Assembly (NCBI RefSeq): GCF_013090115.1
Contig: NZ_JABFNN010000034.1
Coordinates: 1-64,000, forward strand
From: Flagellimonas amphidinii
Lineage (GTDB): Bacteria; Bacteroidota; Bacteroidia; Flavobacteriales; Flavobacteriaceae
DNA: 64,000 bases
Reading direction: 5' to 3'
Shown here: positions 16,868 to 25,993 of the stretch, piece after piece
Numbering within the stretch: the first letter of the stretch is position 1
Layout of the letters: the number at the start of each line of letters is the position of its first letter
Translations under genes and position numbers: made by a program
Notes under the pieces: generated by a model
What the model saw: the letters and a program-made list of their open reading frames with translations, nothing else
What the model was told of the DNA's origin: nothing
Database searches by the model: none

Positions 16868-17524
16868 ATGGCAAAGTCAGCTACTTCAAAGGTCACCCAA
16901 GAGAAAATTATCGAATTATACATGAACTATGTTTTGGAGAATGAAACTGTTCCCAAATCTGTTTTTAAATTTTGTAAAGAAAACTCAGTAGGTGAAGAGG
17001 AGTTTTATGCCTTCTTTGGTTCTCTTGAAGGTCTTCAGAAATCTATTTGGAACCAATTTTTTGCGAATACTTTGTCGGTTATGCAGAAAAATCCTGATTA
17101 TGACAGTATGAGCAATGAGGATAAGATGCTGACCTTCTTTTTTACATTTTTTGAGGCGTTGACACTCAATAGAAGTTATGTATTGTTTGCATTGAAGGAA
17201 CATCATAATGCTATGGAGAGACATTCTCAACTTAAAGATTTAAGGAAAAGCATTAAAAAGTTTGCCTCAGAACTTATTGAAGAACGCAATAGTGACAAAA
17301 ACCTTAAAATTTTGAAACAGAGTCCGCAAATATTTTCTGAGGGTGCATGGTTTCAATTTTTATTTCTCTTAAAGTTTTGGATGGGGGATAGTTCTCCCGG
17401 TTTTGAAAAAACGGACATTGCCATTGAAAAATCTGTGACTACTATTTTTCAGGTCTTTGAAAATACACCTTTGGAAAAAATCATAGACTTTGGGAAATTT
17501 CTATATAAAGAAAGTTTTGCATAA
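16868..17524 (+). CDS. TetR family regulator, linked to UbiB-like kinase
   Basis: 218 residues from the ATG at 16868; an earlier in-frame start would overlap the -7 box. The first 55 residues form a divergent TetR helix-turn-helix (Thr-Gln-Glu-Lys-Ile-Ile-Glu-Leu-Tyr, then Phe-Cys-Lys-Glu-Asn-Ser-Val-Gly-Glu-Glu-Glu-Phe-Tyr-Ala-Phe-Phe-Gly-Ser-Leu-Glu-Gly). The remainder is helical with many aromatics, as in ligand-binding C-terminal TetR domains. The UbiB-type gene begins six bases after its stop. In flavobacteria this pairing recurs, which hints at a shared, still undefined function. The ligand is unknown. Confidence 0.85.
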   Translation: MAKSATSKVTQEKIIELYMNYVLENETVPKSVFKFCKENSVGEEEFYAFFGSLEGLQKSIWNQFFANTLSVMQKNPDYDSMSNEDKMLTFFFTFFEALTLNRSYVLFALKEHHNAMERHSQLKDLRKSIKKFASELIEERNSDKNLKILKQSPQIFSEGAWFQFLFLLKFWMGDSSPGFEKTDIAIEKSVTTIFQVFENTPLEKIIDFGKFLYKESFA

Positions 17525-17530
17525 CAGCCT

Positions 17531-18841
17531 ATGAAGACATTGGATAGTATTCCCACAGGAAAAATTGAAAGAGCCGGGAAATTGGTCAAGACAGGGGTTA
17601 AGATTGGAGGGAACTATGTGAAATATTATGGTAAGAAATTGGTCAACCCAGGGACTTCTAAAGATGAGTTGGATCAAGATAATGCTGAGGATATTTACGA
17701 TGGGTTAAAAAGCCTGAAAGGGAGTGCGCTCAAGGTTGCCCAGATGCTGAGCATGGAAAAGAATCTGTTACCACAGGCTTACGTTGAAAAATTTTCACTT
17801 TCGCAGTTTTCTGTTCCTCCGCTTTCTGCTCCTTTGGTTAGAAAAACTTTCAAAAAGTATTTGGGCAAATATCCTGAGGATATTTTTGATGCATTTGAAA
17901 AGGACTCTGTTAATGCGGCCAGTATCGGTCAGGTACATCGGGCAAAGAAAGATGGCAATGAACTGGCAGTTAAAATTCAATATCCAGGTGTTGCCGAAAG
18001 TATCAGTAGTGATTTGGCCATAGTTAAACCAATCGCCATTAAAATGTTCAACCTAAAGGGTAAGGATTCAGAAAAATATTTTAAAGAGGTTGAAAATAAG
18101 TTGGTAGAGGAAACTAATTATGTTTTAGAGCTTCAGAGAAGTGAAGAAATCACAAAAGCATGTGCCATTATTCCAAATATTGAATTTCCCAACTATTATA
18201 AAAATCTTTCCAGTGAGCGGATTTTAACCATGGATTGGATGAGGGGAATGCACTTGAGTGAGTTTGCAAAAATAGATTTCTCACCAGAATTGGGGAATAA
18301 GTTGGGGCAAGCCCTTTGGAATTTCTATATGTTTCAGATACATCACCTCAGAAAAGTGCATGCTGACCCGCACCCTGGGAATTTTTTAGTGAGTGATAAT
18401 GAAACTTTGATTGCAATTGACTTTGGTTGTATCAAGGAAATCCCAGAAGAATTCTATAAACCCTATTTTGAGTTGGCCAAAGAGGAAAGTATCAATAATG
18501 AAGAGGTATTCGAGCAAAAAATGTATGAGCTTGAAATTTTGACTCCAACCGATTCTGAATTGGAGCTTAAATTCTTTAAAGCCCTTTTTAAAGAAATGCT
18601 AACTTTGTTCACTTCACCATTCCATAAAGAAGAGTTTGATTTTGGTGATGATGTATTCTGGAACAAAATTGCTGATTTAAGCGAGCGATATTCCAAAGAT
18701 CCACAGATTAGAAAAATGAATGGAAACCGTGGTTCTAAACACTTTTTATACATGAACCGTACTTTTTTTGGACTTTTCAACTTGCTTCACGACTTAAAAG
18801 CTAAGGTTAAGGTGAATGAGTTTGAAAAGTACTTGGGTTAA
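17531..18841 (+). CDS. AarF/ABC1/UbiB-family atypical kinase/ATPase
   Basis: 436 residues with all landmarks of the family: an N-terminal Lys-Gly-Ser-Ala-Leu-Lys-Val-Ala-Gln-Met motif (near 65), a version of KxGQ; Ala-Ser-Ile-Gly-Gln-Val-His (near 134); the ATP-binding Glu-Leu-Ala-Val-Lys-Ile-Gln-Tyr-Pro-Gly (near 147); the catalytic His-Ala-Asp-Pro-His-Pro-Gly-Asn (near 278); and Ile-Asp-Phe-Gly-Cys (near 297). Family members support quinone or lipid metabolism. Unlike UbiB proper there is no C-terminal membrane anchor pair. It is translationally close to the TetR-like gene (six-base gap). Confidence 0.92.
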   Translation: MKTLDSIPTGKIERAGKLVKTGVKIGGNYVKYYGKKLVNPGTSKDELDQDNAEDIYDGLKSLKGSALKVAQMLSMEKNLLPQAYVEKFSLSQFSVPPLSAPLVRKTFKKYLGKYPEDIFDAFEKDSVNAASIGQVHRAKKDGNELAVKIQYPGVAESISSDLAIVKPIAIKMFNLKGKDSEKYFKEVENKLVEETNYVLELQRSEEITKACAIIPNIEFPNYYKNLSSERILTMDWMRGMHLSEFAKIDFSPELGNKLGQALWNFYMFQIHHLRKVHADPHPGNFLVSDNETLIAIDFGCIKEIPEEFYKPYFELAKEESINNEEVFEQKMYELEILTPTDSELELKFFKALFKEMLTLFTSPFHKEEFDFGDDVFWNKIADLSERYSKDPQIRKMNGNRGSKHFLYMNRTFFGLFNLLHDLKAKVKVNEFEKYLG

Positions 18842-18886
18842 TTTTCTTGGTATATTCCTACTTCTTTGAATATATTTTTTACTTTT

Positions 18887-18910
18887 CCGTTAATTAACGG
18901 CTAGTTTTTT
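18887..18910 (+). terminator. Possible weak terminator or dyad after the UbiB-like gene
   Basis: A perfect 14-base palindrome CCGTTAATTAACGG followed by CTAGTTTTTT. The stem is AT-rich with almost no loop, so it may be a protein-binding site instead. It lies 40 bases before the fabH-like start. Confidence 0.35.
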
Positions 18911-18938
18911 ATATAATTTTTTATCTAAGCATAGTATA

Positions 18939-19946
18939 ATGTACAATTCAAGAATATCGGGATTAGGGTATTATGTACCTGAAAATGTGGTAACGAACGA
19001 CGATTTGTCAAAAATAATGGATACCAATGATGAATGGATTCAGGAACGAACAGGTATCAAAGAAAGAAGGCATGTAATTAAAGGAACCGATACCACTACC
19101 TCCATGGGAGTAAAAGCTGCCGAAAAAGCTATAGCAGCGGCCGGTATTGCTAAAAATGATATCGATTTTATCATCTTCGCAACGCTGAGTCCCGATTACT
19201 ATTTTCCTGGTCCTGGAGTTTTGGTACAGCGAGATTTAGGCTTGGATACTATTGGAGCTTTGGATATAAGAAATCAATGTTCCGGTTTTGTTTATGGAGT
19301 TTCTGTTGCTGATCAGTATGTAAAAAGTGGCATGTACAAAAATGTTTTGGTCATAGGGTCAGAACTGCATTCGCATGGCTTGGATATGACTACCCGTGGT
19401 AGGGCTGTTTCGGTAATTTTTGGAGATGGGGCTGGTGCTGCAGTGCTTTCCCGAGAAGAAAATAATGAAAAAGGAATTTTATCTACCCACTTGCATTCAG
19501 AAGGGCAACATGCAGAAGAACTTTCTTTGATTGCTCCAGGAATGGGGAAAAGATGGGTCAATGATATCATTAAAGATAATGACCCAGAGGACACCTCTTA
19601 TTTTCCTTATATGAATGGTCAATTTGTCTTCAAAAATGCAGTTGTTCGCTTTAGCGAGGTTATTATGGAAGGGCTTCAAACCAACGGTTTGGGACCTCAA
19701 GATATTGATATGTTGATTCCGCATCAAGCCAACCTTCGCATTTCGCAGTTTATACAGAAAAAATTTGGTCTTTCCGATGACCAGGTATTTAATAACATCA
19801 TGAGTTATGGAAATACGACAGCAGCTTCCATACCCATTGCTTTGACCGAAGCATGGCAAGCAGGAAAAATCAAAGAGGGAGATTTAGTGGTACTTGCGGC
19901 CTTTGGTAGTGGATTTACTTGGGGTAGTGCCATAATTAAATGGTAG
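18939..19946 (+). CDS. 3-oxoacyl-ACP synthase III family protein (FabH-like)
   Basis: 335 residues with the thiolase fold of KAS III. The nucleophile is Cys114 in Arg-Asn-Gln-Cys-Ser-Gly-Phe; the catalytic His is in Ile-Pro-His-Gln-Ala-Asn (near 265) and the Asn in Tyr-Gly-Asn-Thr-Thr-Ala-Ala-Ser (near 290). The start Gly-Leu-Gly-Tyr-Tyr-Val-Pro-Glu and Asn-Asp-Glu-Trp-Ile-x-Glu-Arg-Thr-Gly-Ile are family signatures. It would condense an acyl-CoA with malonyl-ACP. No fab gene is adjacent, so this may be an accessory paralogue rather than the housekeeping FabH. The next gene starts after one base. Confidence 0.9.
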   Translation: MYNSRISGLGYYVPENVVTNDDLSKIMDTNDEWIQERTGIKERRHVIKGTDTTTSMGVKAAEKAIAAAGIAKNDIDFIIFATLSPDYYFPGPGVLVQRDLGLDTIGALDIRNQCSGFVYGVSVADQYVKSGMYKNVLVIGSELHSHGLDMTTRGRAVSVIFGDGAGAAVLSREENNEKGILSTHLHSEGQHAEELSLIAPGMGKRWVNDIIKDNDPEDTSYFPYMNGQFVFKNAVVRFSEVIMEGLQTNGLGPQDIDMLIPHQANLRISQFIQKKFGLSDDQVFNNIMSYGNTTAASIPIALTEAWQAGKIKEGDLVVLAAFGSGFTWGSAIIKW

Positions 19947-19947
19947 C

Positions 19948-20487
19948 ATGGGCAGTAAATTAAAAGGATTAAATCCTTCATTAATCAATTTTATCAAAAA
20001 GCAACAGGTCTTTTTTGTAGCCACTGCTATGGAAGAAGGTTCTGTAAATCTTTCTCCCAAAGGATTGGATTCGCTTAGGGTGTTAGATGAAAATCGTGTA
20101 ATCTGGCTCAATCTTACAGGAAGTGGAAACGAAACAGCGGTGCATTTGGCCCATAAAAACCGAATAACCATAATGTTCTGTGCTTTTGAAGGCGACCCTA
20201 TTATTTTAAGACTTTACGGTACAGCTAAAGTGTATCCCTACAAAAGTGAATTATGGAAAAAATATATTGATTTGTTTCCTGAAATAGCTGGTAGCCGTCA
20301 ATTGGTGGATGTTGAGGTAGAAATGGTACAAATTTCATGCGGAATGGGAGTGCCGCTTATGGATTTTAAGAACCACAGGAATGAACTGGTGAATTGGGCA
20401 GAAAAACAAGGTGAAACCGGATTGAGGAAATATTGGGACAAAAAGAACCGTGTAAGTCTGGATGGTCACCCAATTGATATGGAATAA
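19948..20487 (+). CDS. Pyridoxamine 5'-phosphate oxidase-like flavin/heme-binding protein
   Basis: 179 residues of the PNPOx-like split-barrel fold. The start Phe-Val-Ala-Thr-Ala, Val-Asn-Leu-Ser-Pro-Lys-Gly-Leu-Asp (near 38), Asn-Leu-Thr-Gly-Ser-Gly-Asn-Glu-Thr (near 60) and Leu-Arg-Leu-Tyr-Gly-Thr-Ala (near 92) match small pyridoxamine-oxidase-family proteins. It ends with a helical region near Glu-Thr-Gly-Leu-Arg-Lys-Tyr. The true substrate is not known. It follows the FabH-like gene by one base and ends at a bidirectional terminator. Confidence 0.85.
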   Translation: MGSKLKGLNPSLINFIKKQQVFFVATAMEEGSVNLSPKGLDSLRVLDENRVIWLNLTGSGNETAVHLAHKNRITIMFCAFEGDPIILRLYGTAKVYPYKSELWKKYIDLFPEIAGSRQLVDVEVEMVQISCGMGVPLMDFKNHRNELVNWAEKQGETGLRKYWDKKNRVSLDGHPIDME

Positions 20488-20493
20488 AAACAA

Positions 20494-20526
20494 AACCCCG
20501 ATTTCATTTGAAATCGGGGTTCTTTT
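20494..20526 (+). terminator. Bidirectional rho-independent terminator
   Basis: A 12-base perfect stem (AACCCCGATTTC / GAAATCGGGGTT) around ATTT with T runs on both sides. It can end both the PNPOx-like gene and the convergent receptor gene that ends at 20587. Confidence 0.9.
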
Positions 20527-20586
20527 TATTGATAGACCTTGAAAGACTTACCAACCAACACTCAATCAAGGAATACCAATTTTTTA

Positions 20587-23037
20587 TTATAGGATACCGC
20601 CACCGGATTGTTTGGTGTTGCTATCTCTTCTTTTTCGTTGCTTGGCTCTATTTTTACCACTTCCAAAACGATAGGACATCCCTATATAAACATTATTGCT
20701 TTCCCAATTGAACCCGCCTTCTTGAGCATAAGGACGTTCTCCATCAAAGGCAAAACGCATAGTGTTGAAAATATCATTGTAATTGAAGCTAACGGTTCCT
20801 TTGCCTTGTGCAAAGTTGTATCGGGCACCAAGATTTACAAAATACATGGGTTTGGCGGTAAACTGTATTGTTTTATTTTGACCGCGGTAGAAACCGAAAG
20901 CTTGTAATGTCAATTTTTTGTTCACGGTAAAACTATTATTGACGCGTAGGTTCCAAGCAGTGTTGTCCACTTCAACATTTTCTATTATGATGTCATTTTC
21001 AGTAGGATTGGGGCTATCACCACTTAAGCTTTCCGTAATACCTCTTTGGGTTTGCGAGAACAAATCAAAACTACCATTAATGCTCCACCATTTTGCAGGT
21101 CTGTAGTTGGTCGAAACCTCAAAACCATAGGCTGATGTGTCATCGAAATTGTCAAAGGTCAAGATCAGTTTGTTGAAATCCAATCGATCTACATAAACCG
21201 CCCTGTTGATTTCATCTGAAATAGAACGGTAAAAAACTCCAGCTGTAATGCTTCCATTTTTAATGCGTTTGGTATAGTTGGCTTCATAAGAATTGGTGAA
21301 CTGTGGCACCAAACTTGGGTTTCCAAAAGAAGAAATCAAAGGTGTGGCAAACTCCCTGATAGGATTCACCTGATCCAACCCGGGACGATCTACTCTTCTA
21401 CTATAACTTACCTGAATCTTGTCTTTTTCATTTGGGCTGAAGGTTACAAAGGCGGATGGGTAAATCTCTGTGTACTTATCGGTAAAAGAACGTATTCTGT
21501 TGGTATCCGCTTTAACTTCTACGTTTTCAATTCTTGCCCCTACTTGATAGGACCATTTGCCCCGGTTTTGACTAAAAGTAGCATAGGCTGAGTAGATATC
21601 CATGTTATAATCAAAATCAGTACTGGGTGTAGGTATCAAATCTCCATTTGAATTGAACGAAAGTCCCGTGGACGAATAATCCACATTGGTCTCAAAGTTT
21701 CTGGATTCCAAGCCAAGCTCCAATTTGGAAATGCTGTCCAGAGGATTCACATAATCCAGATTGGCGATGGTCTGGGTACGTTCTGTATCTACAAAATCCA
21801 TATAATCTGGGAACAAAGTAGTTCCAATAGACCTAAAGTTGGCATCTTGCCCACTATCAAAGATGTTATGATCTACCTCTAATTCAATATTGTGCCCTTC
21901 TTTACCAAAATCTAACTTATAATCAAAGTTGTATTGTTCGCTGGTGTTTTCACTCTCATCGTTAAAAAATTGGGTCACGTTTCTTGCCAAATCCTCATTA
22001 TAGGTTACCTCTGTAATACCTTCACCTTTTCCATCAAAAATATTTTGATTGGTAAAGAAAGAAATGGTGTTTTTATCGTTCAAGTAGAAGTCAACCCCAA
22101 GCTTGTACAAATGTGATTTATGATTGTTGAAGAAGTCAAAATCTTGTAGTGAATTTTCGTCTAATCTGAATATGGTTCCATCATTTACATATTTACCTAT
22201 GTTGTTTCCATAGTTTCCGTAAAAGTTGAACTTGCCATTTCTATAGTTCAGATCAATAGAGCTGTTGAATTTGGCCTCAATTGCTTGGGTAAGTCCTAAG
22301 TTGATGTTACCGTTGAACCCAATATTGGCATTTTTATGCAACACTATATTAATTATACCGCTCATTCCCTCTGGATTATATTTGGCAGAAGGGTTGGTGA
22401 TCAATTCAATGGACTTGATTGAGGTTGATGGAATCTGTCTTAGCAATTGTGCTACTGGAACATTTGAAAGTTTTCCATCTACCATGACCCTTACATTGGA
22501 GTTACCGCGTAAACTGATATCTCCAGTCTGGGCATCAACATTTACAGAAGGTATATTGTTCATAATATCTGATGCTGTGGCTCCTGCAGTGGTCAAATCC
22601 TTTCCTACATTAATGACTTTACGGTCAACGCGCTGTTCTATGGTAGTACGTTCCGCCACCAGCTCAACTTCCTCAAGATTTTCAGCTTCTTCCATCAATG
22701 TAATGGTGCCCACTTTAACATTTCTGTTGTTTTTAGTGATTTCCAGTTTTTGGGAATGGGTTTTATATCCAATAAATTGAACTTCGAGAATATAAGACCC
22801 TTCTGCCAATTTTTTGATTTCAAAATTTCCATCATCAGTAGTGATACTTCCTGTAACAGTTTCGGTACCATCTGAGGATTTAACAACAATAGCGGCATAG
22901 GCCACTGGCTGGTTTAAGGTGTTGTCCACAACTTTACCAGAAACAGATCCGTAAACGATATCTGTATTGTTGGCTGATAAATTAATGGAAAAAATACTGC
23001 ATAAAAGCAGTGTGAAAAGTAAGAATACCTTTTTCAT
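20587..23037 (-). CDS. TonB-dependent receptor-like outer-membrane barrel protein
   Basis: 816 residues. A signal peptide (cut near Leu-Ser-Ala-Asn) is followed by a carboxypeptidase-regulatory-like domain (about 32-115: Val-Ser-Gly-Lys-Val-Val-Asp, Gly-Ser-Tyr-Ile-Leu-Glu-Val-Gln-Phe-Ile-Gly-Tyr), then a plug (Ile-Pro-Ser-Val-Asn-Val-Asp and Arg-Gly-Asn-Ser-Asn-Val-Arg-Val-Met-Val-Asp-Gly, near 160-190), then a barrel of the OMP_b-brl_3 type up to the C terminus. The last 25 residues are unusual for a barrel: basic, with Lys-Gln-Arg-Lys-Arg-Arg. No SusD partner is adjacent, so import of a small molecule or a peptide-linked role is as likely as glycan uptake. Confidence 0.92.
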   Translation of the reverse strand: MKKVFLLFTLLLCSIFSINLSANNTDIVYGSVSGKVVDNTLNQPVAYAAIVVKSSDGTETVTGSITTDDGNFEIKKLAEGSYILEVQFIGYKTHSQKLEITKNNRNVKVGTITLMEEAENLEEVELVAERTTIEQRVDRKVINVGKDLTTAGATASDIMNNIPSVNVDAQTGDISLRGNSNVRVMVDGKLSNVPVAQLLRQIPSTSIKSIELITNPSAKYNPEGMSGIINIVLHKNANIGFNGNINLGLTQAIEAKFNSSIDLNYRNGKFNFYGNYGNNIGKYVNDGTIFRLDENSLQDFDFFNNHKSHLYKLGVDFYLNDKNTISFFTNQNIFDGKGEGITEVTYNEDLARNVTQFFNDESENTSEQYNFDYKLDFGKEGHNIELEVDHNIFDSGQDANFRSIGTTLFPDYMDFVDTERTQTIANLDYVNPLDSISKLELGLESRNFETNVDYSSTGLSFNSNGDLIPTPSTDFDYNMDIYSAYATFSQNRGKWSYQVGARIENVEVKADTNRIRSFTDKYTEIYPSAFVTFSPNEKDKIQVSYSRRVDRPGLDQVNPIREFATPLISSFGNPSLVPQFTNSYEANYTKRIKNGSITAGVFYRSISDEINRAVYVDRLDFNKLILTFDNFDDTSAYGFEVSTNYRPAKWWSINGSFDLFSQTQRGITESLSGDSPNPTENDIIIENVEVDNTAWNLRVNNSFTVNKKLTLQAFGFYRGQNKTIQFTAKPMYFVNLGARYNFAQGKGTVSFNYNDIFNTMRFAFDGERPYAQEGGFNWESNNVYIGMSYRFGSGKNRAKQRKRRDSNTKQSGGGIL

Positions 23038-23185
23038 GATTTGTTCGTTTTTTGATTTGATTGATGATGTCTACTAGACTGTTCAGTTACAGAAATGTTA
23101 CAACTAAAAATGAGTTTAACATTTTTTAACAGCAAAATGATTGGTAAGTATTTGTAAGGCAGCGGTATACAAATGGACAAAAAAG

Positions 23186-23229
23186 TGGGAAAAATAAAAA
23201 GAAGAAGCCCCAGCGTTTCCGCTAGGGCT
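23186..23229 (-). terminator. Minus-strand terminator-like hairpin in the receptor upstream region
   Basis: Stem 23206-23215 with 23220-23229 (one mismatch), loop TTTC. On the minus strand it is followed by a T-rich run (23190-23205). No gene lies upstream of it on that strand within 140 bases, so it would end a small RNA or attenuate the receptor transcript. Confidence 0.5.
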
Positions 23230-23372
23230 ATTACATTGATAAGCTATACTAAACACTAACCATTAACTATAAAAAAATACAGTCTTACCAATGATTAAAA
23301 CTATAGGACAATAGACGAGTTTTTTTCGGATTAGTTACAATCTTTGAATCGATTTAACAGTTAAATTAACAT
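23230..23372 (-). other. AT-rich gap, possible small RNA region upstream of the minus-strand hairpin
   Basis: Rest of the 335-base gap between the divergent receptor and CoA-binding genes. It holds no ORF above ten codons and no exact -7 box on the minus strand. The segment next to the hairpin (around 23240-23275) is rich in short A/T runs. If the hairpin is a terminator, a transcript would have to start here. Confidence 0.2.
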
Positions 23373-23732
23373 ATGATTAAGACACTTGTTTTCGGAGTAT
23401 CCGTAAAACCTTACAAATATAGCAATTTGGCGGTCCGTCGCTTAGTTGAAAATAAGATTGATACCGTAGCTTTTGGTCATAAAGAAGGAGTTGTTGATGG
23501 GGTTGAAATACAAAACGATTTGAATGGTTTTAAAGATATTGATACCATAACGCTATATCTCAATCCAAAAATACAACAGGAATACTATCAAACAATAATA
23601 GAGCTGAAACCACGAAGGGTCATTTTTAACCCCGGTACTGAAAACCCAGAGTTTTACAGCATACTTAAAAATAATGGTATTCAAGCAGAGGAAGCGTGCA
23701 CTTTAGTTTTATTGGCTACGGGTCAATACTAA
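23373..23732 (+). CDS. CoA-binding domain protein
   Basis: 119 residues, a single Rossmann-like CoA_binding_2 domain: Val-Phe-Gly-Val-Ser-Val-Lys-Pro-x-Lys-Tyr-Ser (near 6), the Gly-His-Lys-Glu-Gly loop (near 35), and [11 protein letters not shown] (near 85). Such small proteins resemble the nucleotide-binding part of succinyl-CoA synthetase alpha but lack the rest. Their biological role is not established. The 3' end overlaps the convergent symporter gene by four bases. Confidence 0.88.
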   Translation: MIKTLVFGVSVKPYKYSNLAVRRLVENKIDTVAFGHKEGVVDGVEIQNDLNGFKDIDTITLYLNPKIQQEYYQTIIELKPRRVIFNPGTENPEFYSILKNNGIQAEEACTLVLLATGQY

Positions 23733-25201
23733 GCTTTTTCTTCACCATTTTTTCTGATGAGCCATAAGCCAATAAAAGTCAATAGACCATTTAAAGGTAG
23801 TAGTTCATATCCCATAACATACCCACCTAGGTAAGAAGATGGAATGTTGGCTATGGTTGCTATGATAACGACTGAAATTGAGGCGATAACCCACACATAA
23901 GCATCTTTTATTTCATGCTTTGTGAAAATGCCAAAAGCAAAAAGCCCTAAAAGTGGTCCGTAGGTGTAACCAGCAACAGTTAAAAGACTGTCAATTACAT
24001 TACTGCTCAAGATATATTTGAAGGCAATGATGACAACGATCAATACCAAACTCATGACAATATGGGTACGTTTCCTTACCTTTTTTTGTTCAGTATCACT
24101 TTTTTTGTCGATGCTTAAAAAGTCCACACAGAAAGAAGTGGTCAATGATGTCAATGCACTATCTGCGCTACTGTAGGCCGCGGCAATTAACCCCAACATA
24201 AATGTAATGGCCAAGGTGAGGCCCAATCCACTATTCAAAGCTATTTCAGGAAATAGAAGATCGGTTTTGGGTTTACCGTCCATCAAAGGGACAGTAATAC
24301 CATTTTTGCTTGCAAAAATATAAAGCAATGCGCCCAACAACATGAACAAAAAGGTGACGCCGACCAGTACAACGCTAAAAGAAACCATGTTTTTTTGTGC
24401 ATCTTTCAATGACTTACAGGTGAGGTTCTTTTGCATCATATCTTGATCCAATCCTGTCATACAAATGGTAACGAACATTCCTCCTATAAAAGATTTAAGG
24501 AAATGGTTTCTATCCATCAGGCTATCCGTAAACAAAAATTTATCATAGGCTTTTAACTCCTCAGAGGCCAGAAACTCTCCAAAGCTCCATCCAAGTTCCT
24601 TATTTATCAAAATGATGGAAAGTACAACCGCTAAAATCATAAAAAGCGTTTGTAGAGTATCAGTCCAAACAATAGTTTTAATGCCACCTTTATTGGTATA
24701 GATCCAAATCAACAGAATAGATATCACAACGGTAAGTTCAAACCGAACGCCCAAATCATCAAAGACAAATTGTTGCAAAACAATGGCAACAAGATACAAT
24801 CTAAATGCAGCGCCCAAAACTCTAGAAATAAAGAAGAAAAAAGCTCCAGTTTTATGACTTACGGTGCCAAAACGGTCTAGTAAATATTCATAAATTGAGG
24901 TGAGATTGTATTTATAGTACAAGGGCAACAGCACATAGGCCACCACAAAATAACCAAAAAGATACCCCAAAACCACCTGCATATAACTGAATTGGGAATC
25001 GTTGACCCAGCCAGGTACAGATATGAAGGTGACTCCAGAAAGAGATGCTCCAACCATGCCAAAGGCAACCAAATACCAAGGCGATTGTTTACTGGCCTTA
25101 AAAAAGTCGGAGTTGGAGTCGTTTTTTCCGGTGAAATAGGAGATAATCATAAGTACCACAAAATAGGCACCTATTAACAAAAGGATTTGTGCGGAGGACA
25201 T
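23729..25201 (-). CDS. Sodium:solute symporter (SSS family)
   Basis: 490 residues from the ATG at 25201. An in-frame TTG 27 bases upstream lies inside a -7 box and is therefore unlikely. About 13 hydrophobic segments are visible. The hallmark region is [23 protein letters not shown] (near 42-64), with [16 protein letters not shown] (near 345) in the later sodium-site helix. It would take up a solute by sodium coupling in the inner membrane; the substrate cannot be read from sequence. Confidence 0.92.
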   Translation of the reverse strand: MSSAQILLLIGAYFVVLMIISYFTGKNDSNSDFFKASKQSPWYLVAFGMVGASLSGVTFISVPGWVNDSQFSYMQVVLGYLFGYFVVAYVLLPLYYKYNLTSIYEYLLDRFGTVSHKTGAFFFFISRVLGAAFRLYLVAIVLQQFVFDDLGVRFELTVVISILLIWIYTNKGGIKTIVWTDTLQTLFMILAVVLSIILINKELGWSFGEFLASEELKAYDKFLFTDSLMDRNHFLKSFIGGMFVTICMTGLDQDMMQKNLTCKSLKDAQKNMVSFSVVLVGVTFLFMLLGALLYIFASKNGITVPLMDGKPKTDLLFPEIALNSGLGLTLAITFMLGLIAAAYSSADSALTSLTTSFCVDFLSIDKKSDTEQKKVRKRTHIVMSLVLIVVIIAFKYILSSNVIDSLLTVAGYTYGPLLGLFAFGIFTKHEIKDAYVWVIASISVVIIATIANIPSSYLGGYVMGYELLPLNGLLTFIGLWLIRKNGEEKA

Positions 25202-25225
25202 ACGTTGAATTTGATTTGCAATGTA

Positions 25226-25233
25226 CAAAAGTA
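25226..25233 (-). promoter_or_regulatory. -7 box of the symporter gene
   Basis: Minus-strand TACTTTTG, a perfect TAnnTTTG, 24 bases before the ATG at 25201. It overlaps the alternative TTG start, which it therefore argues against. Confidence 0.55.
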
Positions 25234-25266
25234 AATAGGTAACTGTAAAATCGTAATTTTACCACA

Positions 25267-25274
25267 TACTTTTG
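25267..25274 (+). promoter_or_regulatory. -7 box of recR, four bases from the ATG
   Basis: TACTTTTG ends at 25274 and the recR ATG begins at 25279. With the usual distance the transcript would start at or next to the A of the start codon, giving a leaderless mRNA. It mirrors the box for the divergent symporter 34 bases away. Confidence 0.55.
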
Positions 25275-25278
25275 TACT

Positions 25279-25899
25279 ATGGAGTTTTCATCAAAGCTTT
25301 TGGAAAATGCGGTCAATGAAATGTCGCAACTACCGGGTATCGGTAAGCGAACAGCTTTGCGTCTTGTTCTTCATTTATTGAAACAACCAGAAGAGCGGAC
25401 CAATTTGTTGACTGATGCATTGGTAAAGTTAAAAGGAGAGGTGAATTTCTGTAAAAAGTGCCACAATATTTCTGATACGGAGCTATGCGAAATTTGTGTA
25501 AATCCCAAACGTAACGAATCCCTAGTTTGTGTTGTTGAAGATATAAGGGATGTAATGGCCATTGAAAACACATCGCAGTACAATGGGTTATATCATGTGT
25601 TGGGCGGAAAAATTTCTCCTATGGAGGGAGTGGGGCCACAAGATTTGAACATCCCATCTTTAATACAGCGGGTGAAAGATGGTTCGATAAAAGAATTGAT
25701 ATTTGCACTCAGTTCCACTATGGAAGGAGATACGACCAATTTTTATATCTATCGACAGTTGGAAAATTTGGAAGTTACCACTTCTACCATTGCCAGGGGT
25801 ATTTCAGTTGGTGATGAATTGGAATATGCGGATGAGGTAACATTAGGAAGAAGTATTTTGAACCGGGTACCTTTTGAGAGCTCTATCAAAGCAAGTTGA
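25279..25899 (+). CDS. recR: Recombination mediator RecR
   Basis: 206 residues, close to the usual 200. It has the helix-hairpin-helix [11 protein letters not shown] (18-28), the zinc finger Cys-Lys-Lys-Cys...Cys-Glu-Ile-Cys (near 58-74), the Toprim core Val-Val-Glu-Asp-Ile-Arg-Asp (near 83), and [14 protein letters not shown] (near 175). It acts with RecF/RecO to load RecA at gaps. dnaX and the YbaB gene, frequent neighbours elsewhere, are not present here. Confidence 0.96.
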   Translation: MEFSSKLLENAVNEMSQLPGIGKRTALRLVLHLLKQPEERTNLLTDALVKLKGEVNFCKKCHNISDTELCEICVNPKRNESLVCVVEDIRDVMAIENTSQYNGLYHVLGGKISPMEGVGPQDLNIPSLIQRVKDGSIKELIFALSSTMEGDTTNFYIYRQLENLEVTTSTIARGISVGDELEYADEVTLGRSILNRVPFESSIKAS

Positions 25900-25948
25900 G
25901 AAATTACTAATTTGTGAATTAAAATTAAAAATCAGTCTATTTCTTTAT

Positions 25949-25956
25949 TATTTTTG
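25949..25956 (+). promoter_or_regulatory. -7 box of the 2-oxoacid dehydrogenase E2 gene
   Basis: TATTTTTG, an exact TAnnTTTG, 37 bases before the ATG at 25994. No TTTG at the ideal upstream distance. Confidence 0.4.
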
Positions 25957-25993
25957 CAAAACATAAGTCAATATTACATCGTTAGATAAGAAT

